Source: Chloroflexota bacterium | GTDB lineage: Bacteria; Chloroflexota; Anaerolineae; Aggregatilineales; Phototrophicaceae | DNA: 36,970 nucleotides | NCBI GenBank assembly: GCA_026706395.1 | Contig: JAPOYU010000092.1 | Coordinates: forward strand, 1-36,970 | Direction of reading: 5' to 3' | In this document: one piece after another, positions 19,216 to 24,907 of the stretch | Layout of the letters: each line of letters begins with the position of its first letter | Position numbering within the stretch: position 1 is the first letter of the stretch | Notes under the pieces: generated by a model | The model's database searches: none | Seen by the model: only the letters and a program-made list of their open reading frames with translations | What the model was told of the DNA's origin: nothing | Made by a program: the position numbers and the translations under genes

Positions 19216-19641
19216 CTATGTCACTTTCAACGCGGCGGCATCGAACGCGCTGCGATCGGCGCGGAGCAGCCAAACACGCATATCGGCGGCGCGCGCCATC
19301 ATGACCGATGTAATGATGTAGACAAAATTCGGCAAGGCGTGATCACGATCATACTCGGACGGAATCGCGGGCGAATCAGGATGGCTGTGATAATAGCCGA
19401 CCAGGCTCAGCCCTTGTTCCTCCGCTTCATCTTCCAGGCGCATCCAATCTTGCGGGGTCATGGCGTAGCGATGGTGCTGCTCTTCTACAGCGAATACGTT
19501 TTCCACCTGGATTATGTCATCAATCGCGACAACATCCTCGTCAACCTGCCCCAGCAGAAAGCCGCCGCCCTCATTGGGATAAGTGGCTTCCATCTGATCA
19601 AAGATACGGCGCTGCAGGACGCTGCTTAGCGTGACACGCAT
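19216..19641 (-). CDS. JAMM/MPN+ metalloprotease (Mec/QbsD-like)
   Basis: A 141-aa zinc isopeptidase of the JAMM family. Motif residues: Glu24 (YPNEGGGFLLG), His85 and His87 (YYHSHPDSPA), Ser95 and Asp98 (PSEYD), which is the complete E...HxHP-x6-SxxD signature. Relatives trim the C-terminus of sulfur carriers: Mec releases cysteine from CysO, and QbsD removes two residues to expose Gly-Gly. The adjacent carrier ends GG-RR, so removal of Arg-Arg is a specific expected activity here. It is the first gene of the minus-strand set and lies divergent from citrate synthase. No cysM homologue is in the window. Confidence 0.92.
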   Translation of the reverse strand: MRVTLSSVLQRRIFDQMEATYPNEGGGFLLGQVDEDVVAIDDIIQVENVFAVEEQHHRYAMTPQDWMRLEDEAEEQGLSLVGYYHSHPDSPAIPSEYDRDHALPNFVYIITSVMMARAADMRVWLLRADRSAFDAAALKVT

Positions 19642-20053
19642 CTCTATTTTTTGCCCTCACCATCAACTAAAGAGAGCCGACCGCGCGGGCTGGCTCTTGT
19701 CTTGTTCCGCAGTGCATTTCCTGCAATCGATTCAGACAGCCGATACCGCGACGCGGCAGCGCATCATTTCATTCCAACAGAGACAACAGCAAATCTGCTG
19801 CGCTGAGCGATCGTGTAGACAAACGGCTATCATGCGGCGCAGAGTAGCATACATGGGAGAAAGTCGCAACGGCAACTTTCGGGGCGGTTTGCAGGTTTCG
19901 TTGCGTATAAGCCGTCGCCTTGCCAATAGTTTGACCATACTGCATTTATCCAGCTTGAAGGCGAAAATGGCGAGTGCTATACTAGCGCGCATTATTTTCG
20001 CGGTCGAAGCCAACGCTGTGGCGAGCGTAGGCGTCATGAAGGAGAACCGGTAC
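19642..20053. other. Intergenic region between the JAMM and citrate synthase genes
   Basis: A 412-bp divergent region. It holds the citrate synthase promoter (19955-19983) and an inverted repeat AGAGCC/GGCTCT (19673-19678 and 19692-19697) with a GC-rich loop near the JAMM start. The citrate synthase frame stays open through this region back to 19631, but the translation looks unlike a protein and the real start is at 20054. I see no RNA gene. Confidence 0.6.
19955..19983 (+). promoter_or_regulatory. Citrate synthase promoter
   Basis: TTGAAG (19955-19960) and TATACT (19978-19983) are 17 bp apart, and TG at 19975-19976 makes an extended -10. Transcription would begin near 19990, giving a leader of about 65 nt with an AAGGAGAA Shine-Dalgarno before the ATG at 20054. 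Confidence 0.65.
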
Positions 20054-21190
20054 ATGACTGACAGGGGTGGACTTGACGAAGCCGTCGTCGCCGATATCAA
20101 TACCAGCTTCATTGATGGCAGCCGGGGGAAGCTGGTATATTCCGGCTACGCGATTGAAGATCTCGCCGAAACCACCTCATTTGAAGAGATTCTCTTTCTG
20201 CTATTCAACACCCGTTTGCCCAAAAGAAGCGAATACGAAAGCTTGCGCGCGACAATCGCAGCGAACGCGTCAATCCCCGGCGCTGTCATAGACATGATGA
20301 AGTCTCTGCCGGCGGAGACGCCCGCGATGGCCGTGTTGCGCACCGCGGTGTCCATGCTATCGGCATATGATCCGGATGCCGAGAACCGTACTGATAAGGA
20401 TGTAGCGAAAGCGAAGGCCTTCCGGCTAACCGGCCAAATCACGACAATTTGCGCCGCGTGGATGCGCATTGCCAAGGGAGGGGAGCCGATCGCGCCGCGC
20501 GAGGATTTGAGCGTCGCGGAAAACTTCGTCTATATGATGTCTGGCGATGAGCCGGACGCGACGGCTTGCGCCGCCTTGAATGTCTACCTGGTTCTGCTGG
20601 CGGAACATGGCATGAATGCAAGCACCTTCGCCACACGCGTGGTTACCGCTACCGGCGCGGACTTGCACAGCGCGATCGTCGCCGGCATCAGCGCGCTCAA
20701 GGGTCCGTCTCATGGCGGCGCAAATTCCGAAGCGATGAAGATGTTTCTCGAAATCGGCGATGTGGACAACGTGGCGCCTTGGTTCGAGAAAAACATCAAA
20801 TCGGGCGAGCGGCGCATCATGGGCATCGGTCACCGCGTTTACAAATCGAACGATCCGCGCGCGGGCATTCTGCGAAGGCATGCCGAAGCGCTGGCGGAAA
20901 GCTCCGGCAAGCGGAAGTGGCTGGACATTGCCGTCAAACTGGCGGAGACGGCGCGCGCCGACGACTACTTCGTGCAGCGCAATCTCTACCCCAATGTCGA
21001 CTATTACAGCGCCATAGTGCTATACATGCTGGGCCTGGACATTGATATGTTCACGCCGCTCTTTGCCATGTCCCGGATATCCGGCTGGTCGGCGCATGTG
21101 ATCGCGCAAATGGGCGGGCGATTGATACGGCCCAAGGCGAATTACGTGGGTCCGCACGGCCTGACCTTTGTGCCGATGGACGAGAGATAG
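20054..21190 (+). CDS. gltA: Citrate synthase (type II, short form)
   Basis: Condenses acetyl-CoA with oxaloacetate to start the TCA cycle. The 378-aa length fits the short bacterial/archaeal-type enzyme. Catalytic residues are His220 (GPSHGGANSE), His260 (MGIGHRVYK) and Asp316 (NVDYYSA). RPKANYVGP near the end is the conserved Arg/CoA-binding segment. ATG 20054 is preferred because AAGGAGAA lies just upstream; an in-frame ATG at 20036 precedes that Shine-Dalgarno. A 2-methylcitrate synthase reading is possible, but aconitase and KorAB in the same window favour the TCA cycle. Confidence 0.94.
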   Translation: MTDRGGLDEAVVADINTSFIDGSRGKLVYSGYAIEDLAETTSFEEILFLLFNTRLPKRSEYESLRATIAANASIPGAVIDMMKSLPAETPAMAVLRTAVSMLSAYDPDAENRTDKDVAKAKAFRLTGQITTICAAWMRIAKGGEPIAPREDLSVAENFVYMMSGDEPDATACAALNVYLVLLAEHGMNASTFATRVVTATGADLHSAIVAGISALKGPSHGGANSEAMKMFLEIGDVDNVAPWFEKNIKSGERRIMGIGHRVYKSNDPRAGILRRHAEALAESSGKRKWLDIAVKLAETARADDYFVQRNLYPNVDYYSAIVLYMLGLDIDMFTPLFAMSRISGWSAHVIAQMGGRLIRPKANYVGPHGLTFVPMDER

Positions 21191-21257
21191 ACCTCAACCA
21201 GCAGGCATTTTGCGCGCCTGTCGTCGCCGACGGGCGCTTTTGCGTCGAGGCGCCTGT

Positions 21258-21287
21258 TTGCCAGGCCGCCGTCAATTGTGCTAGTCT
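21258..21287 (+). promoter_or_regulatory. Promoter of first rhomboid gene (TGTGC-extended)
   Basis: TTGCCA (21258-21263), 18-bp spacer, then TAGTCT (21282-21287) preceded by TGTGC (21277-21281). It belongs to the same TGTGCTA class seen at 3003, 22044, 29710 and 31835. The rhomboid ATG lies 31 bp downstream. Confidence 0.55.
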
Positions 21288-21317
21288 GTAAGCGCAGTTG
21301 CACGCGGATGCGGCTTA

Positions 21318-22007
21318 ATGATCCCATACAAGATCGTCGGTACGACGAATTACCGTCCCTACGTGGCTTTCTTCGTCACGGTCACAAACATATTGTTCTT
21401 TGCCTATGTCTTGACTTTCGCCTTCCTGGGCGGGTTGCCGCTGGAAGAAGTCTACCGAAACTACGCGCTTAACATCTGCGCCGTGCGCGTACAGCCGCTG
21501 AGCGAAACGCTGCTGGATGGCACGCGAAGCATCTTCCTCCACATGAGCTTCGTGCATTTGACGTCCAACATCATCATCTTTTATGTCTTCGGTTCACGCA
21601 TTGAAGAACATCTGGGACATCTGCGCTTCTTAGCCTTTTATCTGATCGTCGGATTCGGCGGGCACTTGGGTCATTTGCTTTTCGATGGCGGCAGTTGCGC
21701 TGAACCGCTCTATATGGTCGGCTCCAGCGGCGCGATATCGGGTATTATCGGCGCTTTTCTCTTTCTGTTCCCCACCGATCGCATCAAGTCGAAGATTGTC
21801 ATCCTGAATGTATTCAACTACGACGTAAATGTGCCTGCTTGGGTCTATCTGATTTACTGGTTTTTCCTGCAGTTCTTCTACCAGGTTGGTTCGGTCGCGC
21901 CGCGTATAAATGTTCACTGGGGCCATGTTGGCGGATTCATCAGCGGCCTGGCCTTGATCTTCTTTCTATCCTTTTTCATCGCGCCGCCAAGGATACCGCG
22001 CGTCTAG
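21318..22007 (+). CDS. Rhomboid-family intramembrane serine protease (copy 1)
   Basis: A 229-aa protein with six or so transmembrane helices. The catalytic Ser137 lies in GSSGAISG (helix 4) and His203 in HWGHVGGF (helix 6). The helix-2 signature HxxxxHxxxN is also present (His75, His80, Asn84), as in active rhomboids. Rhomboids cleave single-pass membrane proteins within the bilayer. It lies 127 bp after citrate synthase but has its own promoter. A second rhomboid follows directly with similar layout (active Ser, His, His and Asn at nearly the same positions), so the pair probably arose by duplication. Natural substrates are unknown. Confidence 0.92.
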   Translation: MIPYKIVGTTNYRPYVAFFVTVTNILFFAYVLTFAFLGGLPLEEVYRNYALNICAVRVQPLSETLLDGTRSIFLHMSFVHLTSNIIIFYVFGSRIEEHLGHLRFLAFYLIVGFGGHLGHLLFDGGSCAEPLYMVGSSGAISGIIGAFLFLFPTDRIKSKIVILNVFNYDVNVPAWVYLIYWFFLQFFYQVGSVAPRINVHWGHVGGFISGLALIFFLSFFIAPPRIPRV

Positions 22008-22024
22008 GCGGGCCCGGCGCAGGC

Positions 22025-22054
22025 TTGCGCGAAACCAAATCCCTGTGCTAACGT
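22025..22054 (+). promoter_or_regulatory. Promoter of second rhomboid gene (TGTGC-extended)
   Basis: TTGCGC (22025-22030), 18-bp spacer, TAACGT (22049-22054) with TGTGC (22044-22048). Same spacing and -16 element as the copy-1 promoter. The -10 hexamer is poor, so expression may be weak or depend on the TGTGC element. The ATG is 31 bp downstream. Confidence 0.45.
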
Positions 22055-22085
22055 AATATATGCTGAGGATAGTGAGGCTATCTTT

Positions 22086-22799
22086 ATGTTTCCTATAAAT
22101 GTGGTCGGGCGGGACCGAAAGATCCCGAAAGCGACTATCGTTATCATCGCCGTCAACCTTCTTGTGTTTCTTTGGGAACTGTCGGTTGATGCCAAGGGCG
22201 ATGGCTTCCTCAAGGCAGCGCTACAGTATTATGGCCTGGAAGTTTGCAAGATCGGCGAACAGTCGATCGCGACAACTGGGCTAGACACCTTCCGCAGCAT
22301 GTTCCTGCATGCCAGCGCTGCGCATGTGCTGGGCAACATGTGGTTCCTCTTCCTCTTCGGCAGTTTGGTTGAGCGCTATCTGGGAAGCACCAGATACGTG
22401 ATGGCCTATCTCGGCTTTGGAGCGGTGGCCACCCTGGCTCATGTCGTGTTCGGGAACACGGTCTGCACGGTCACCGATACGGGTGTGGTCATTGGCGCAA
22501 GCGGGGCGATCGCCGGTATCATGGGTGGATTCCTGGTGCTGAAGCCAAAAGCCAAAGTACGCACGATGCTCGGTTTCTTCCGTCCCTTTGTCTGGACGCT
22601 CAAGATTCCGGCGGTGGTATTCCTGGGCTATTGGCTGCTGATGGATGTCTTGCAGCAGGTTGGCTGGATCGGCGTGGAAACTGACGTGGCGCATTGGGCG
22701 CATATCGGCGGCTTCCTTGCCGGCGTGCTGACGGTCTTTGTCGCCGGCTTCTTCAAGCCGATGCCGAAGCCTGATCCGCTGGAGCACTTGGCCGAATAA
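22086..22799 (+). CDS. Rhomboid-family intramembrane serine protease (copy 2)
   Basis: A 237-aa rhomboid with catalytic Ser139 (GASGAIAG) and His206 (HWAHIGGF), and the helix-2 residues His75, His80 and Asn84. After helix 4 comes a basic stretch (KPKAKVRT), and the tail ends in a soluble segment (KPMPKPDPLEHLAE). It differs enough from copy 1, mainly in the loop after helix 1 and the C-terminus, to suggest different substrates. It starts 78 bp after copy 1 with its own promoter and is followed by a clear terminator. Activity is expected from the intact dyad. Confidence 0.93.
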   Translation: MFPINVVGRDRKIPKATIVIIAVNLLVFLWELSVDAKGDGFLKAALQYYGLEVCKIGEQSIATTGLDTFRSMFLHASAAHVLGNMWFLFLFGSLVERYLGSTRYVMAYLGFGAVATLAHVVFGNTVCTVTDTGVVIGASGAIAGIMGGFLVLKPKAKVRTMLGFFRPFVWTLKIPAVVFLGYWLLMDVLQQVGWIGVETDVAHWAHIGGFLAGVLTVFVAGFFKPMPKPDPLEHLAE

Positions 22800-22826
22800 G
22801 GATCGGCCCGCTTGCCTTGGTCTACG

Positions 22827-22857
22827 AGCCACGACAAATCGGTCGCGGCTTTTTATT
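22827..22857 (+). terminator. Intrinsic terminator after the second rhomboid
   Basis: AGCC-A-CGAC pairs with GTCG-C-GGCT (one A-C mismatch, 6-nt loop), followed by TTTTTATTT. It lies 28 bp after the stop codon, between this gene and the convergent CPBP-like gene. Confidence 0.75.
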
Positions 22858-22875
22858 TGGTCGTGAGTCGGCGCC

Positions 22876-23619
22876 CTACTGCAGAAACGGAATGTACAGG
22901 ATGATCAGATTGGCGATGATCTGACAGATCCAACTCGCTGCCAAACCATTCCGCTTGCGGACGTAGACATAGAGCAGATTCATCGTCAGAAGGAGTATAA
23001 CGAGCACAACTGTAACTGCTGGCAAGTCCGTGACCGATTGCCACATAACGGGGAAAAACAGCACGATATTCCAGAGCGTCGCCAGCAGGCCGACCAGCCA
23101 GAATGCAAGCTGGCTCTGTAGCAAGCCGCGGAAAAAAAGTGTCTCGGCGATGGGCATGACAAAGACCAGAAAAGCGAGCAGGCTGCCGGCGGTCATGCCG
23201 GGAAAGAGCCGGTCCGCCGCCGGGTCAAGCACCTGCTGGCTGAGGAATACCAGAAGCGGAATTCCCAACATTACCGCGTAGAGAATGCCCCAGCCGAGAT
23301 CGTCCGGCCGTTCCTGACCGATGCGCTCCATATTGCCGAGCAGCCAGGAAAGCACGCTGACGCCGGCGAGCGCGCCCCAAGCCAAGGTGTATCGCAACTC
23401 TACATTGTCCGGCAGCAACGGGGTTAAGCCGACGCTAAGCGCGGCGGCGATGATGAATCCAAAAAGCGGGTCGCTGACGCCGCGATACCGTGGCCCCGTG
23501 GCGGCGCTCCGCTGTTCGTCGTTATTTTCCGAGGTATCTAGGGCTTCGGGCTGGGACGGCTGATTCGGCGAGCGGACATCGGATTTCTCCAAAGGATTGA
23601 AGGGCGCATCGGGCATCAT
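22876..23619 (-). CDS. CPBP-like (Abi/CAAX protease family) membrane protein, motif degraded
   Basis: A 247-aa membrane protein. An N-terminal disordered polar segment (about 1-45) precedes six to eight helices. PIAETLFFRGLLQ (Glu159, Arg164) matches the EExxxR motif of CPBP glutamic/zinc-type proteases, but the second Glu is Thr160. The usual FxxxH motif is not found (LWNIVLFF), and the last motif HxxxN has Gln233 in place of His (CQIIANL, Asn237). It is probably not an active protease of the standard type, or a divergent relative. The start codon overlaps the threonine aldolase stop by 4 bp, so translation is coupled. Confidence 0.75.
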   Translation of the reverse strand: MMPDAPFNPLEKSDVRSPNQPSQPEALDTSENNDEQRSAATGPRYRGVSDPLFGFIIAAALSVGLTPLLPDNVELRYTLAWGALAGVSVLSWLLGNMERIGQERPDDLGWGILYAVMLGIPLLVFLSQQVLDPAADRLFPGMTAGSLLAFLVFVMPIAETLFFRGLLQSQLAFWLVGLLATLWNIVLFFPVMWQSVTDLPAVTVVLVILLLTMNLLYVYVRKRNGLAASWICQIIANLIILYIPFLQ

Positions 23620-24656
23620 GATGAAATTTCGCTCACCGCCGAGACAACTTTGGCAATCGCGGCACGATCAATCCAATAGTGCGTGCGCAAGCGAATCAGA
23701 CCTCTTTCGCCACTGTATGGTGACATGAAAATATTATAGTCGCGGCGCAATCTGTGAACAAACTCTTCAGGCGGCAGGCCCAGATCTTCGGCGAGTGAGA
23801 AAAAGACGAAATTCGTGTTCTGGCTCCCGAGGACGACGCCCGGTATCTCGCTTAAGCCCTCGGCCAGAAGCTGCGCATTCTGATGATCTTCAATCAGACG
23901 ATCGCGCATCTTATGCAGCGCGACCAAGCCGGCAGCGGCCAGGATTCCAGCTTGCCTCAAGCTGCCGCCGAGCACTTTCCGCGCCCGCCGAGCCCGGCGG
24001 ATGAAGTCCTGCCCGCCCACGAGGACCGAGCCAACCGGCGCGCAGAGGCCCTTCGACAAGCAGAATGTCACCGAATCGGCGCCGGCGACCAGCGTCTTAA
24101 CATCAACATCGAATGCAGCGGCGGCATTAAAGATGCGCGCGCCGTCAATATGGAGGAGCAAGTTGTTCCAGCGAGCGAAGTCGGCGACTTCATCGGTGTA
24201 TCCTGCCGATATCGGTACGCCACCGGCCATGTTGTGCGTGTTTTCCAGCGCGACCAGGCGGGTCACAGGCTTGTGCTCATCGTCCGGATTGATGGCTCGC
24301 TCCAAATCATCGAGTCGCAGCGTCGCGTCTGCTTGCACCGGAACGGTATGCGGAATGATGCCGCCGAGCTGCGCCATGCCGCCCTGTTCATAGCGGAAGA
24401 TATGCGAAGTATCGCCGATGATGATGGATTCTCCGCGCTGGCAATGCGCCAGCAATGCGCAGAGATTGCCCTGTGTGCCGCTGGTGACAAATACGGCCGC
24501 TTCCTTGCCGAGCAAAGCGGCGGCATCGGCTTCGAGCTGGTTCACGGTCGGGTCATCGTGATATACATCATCACCGACTTCCGCGGCCGCCATGGCTTCC
24601 CGCATCTCCGCCGTTGGGTGACTTACGGTGTCGCTTCTCAAATCGATAGTCTTCAT
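23616..24656 (-). CDS. ltaE: Low-specificity L-threonine aldolase
   Basis: PLP enzyme that cleaves L-threonine/allo-threonine to glycine and acetaldehyde. 346 aa from the ATG at 24656, matching the family start MKTIDLRSDTVSHPT. Signatures include GDDVYHDDPTVNQLE, FVTSGTQGNL, ENTHNMAGG, HIDGARIFN and the PLP lysine Lys202 in FCLSKGLCAPVGS. The open frame extends further upstream to 24746, but that leader is not family-like. A promoter (TTGTCA-17-TAGTAT) lies just upstream at 24697-24725. It overlaps the CPBP-like gene at its 3' end. Glycine supply or threonine breakdown is the likely role. Confidence 0.93.
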   Translation of the reverse strand: MKTIDLRSDTVSHPTAEMREAMAAAEVGDDVYHDDPTVNQLEADAAALLGKEAAVFVTSGTQGNLCALLAHCQRGESIIIGDTSHIFRYEQGGMAQLGGIIPHTVPVQADATLRLDDLERAINPDDEHKPVTRLVALENTHNMAGGVPISAGYTDEVADFARWNNLLLHIDGARIFNAAAAFDVDVKTLVAGADSVTFCLSKGLCAPVGSVLVGGQDFIRRARRARKVLGGSLRQAGILAAAGLVALHKMRDRLIEDHQNAQLLAEGLSEIPGVVLGSQNTNFVFFSLAEDLGLPPEEFVHRLRRDYNIFMSPYSGERGLIRLRTHYWIDRAAIAKVVSAVSEISS

Positions 24657-24688
24657 TCGATGTGCCCGCTGTGTGCGCGTTCGCCAAT

Positions 24689-24725
24689 GCCAAGCGATAC
24701 TAGACAGAAACGCTTGGCTTGACAA
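24689..24725 (-). promoter_or_regulatory. Threonine aldolase promoter with embedded 8-bp palindrome
   Basis: On the minus strand TTGTCA (24720-24725) and TAGTAT (24697-24702) are 17 bp apart. The inverted repeat GCCAAGCG (24689-24696) / CGCTTGGC (24711-24718), 14-bp spacer, surrounds the -10 and occupies the promoter spacer, where a repressor could bind. On the plus strand a perfect TTGACA (24719-24724) abuts the same palindrome and faces the ATPase gene, but no -10 at 16-18 bp is seen. The 251-bp divergent interval holds no other gene. Confidence 0.55.
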
Positions 24726-24907
24726 TAGCAAAGGCTCACTTCGCAAGCGCTTGTATCAGCCCCGACAAGCATCACACCTATAGCCTGCTGATTTCTGCGA
24801 TAAAATCTGCCAGATCGCAAGAGCGACCAAATCGGCTTATGTCTCGGCGGATGTATAGTAAAGTTACATTATACGGAAAGGGTGCGGCGTCAGCAGAGGA
24901 TTCTCAA

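Noticed and set aside
19673..19697. AGAGCC/GGCTCT inverted repeat as a terminator
   Set aside because: No T-run on either side and it lies between divergent starts, where a terminator is not expected.
19631..20053. N-terminal extension of citrate synthase
   Set aside because: The frame is open, but the translation is not family-like and a strong promoter and Shine-Dalgarno lie inside it.
22441..22462. GTTC/GAAC inverted arrangement near GTGTTCGGGAACACGG
   Set aside because: Order is GTTC then GAAC, not the LexA box, and it lies inside the second rhomboid coding sequence.
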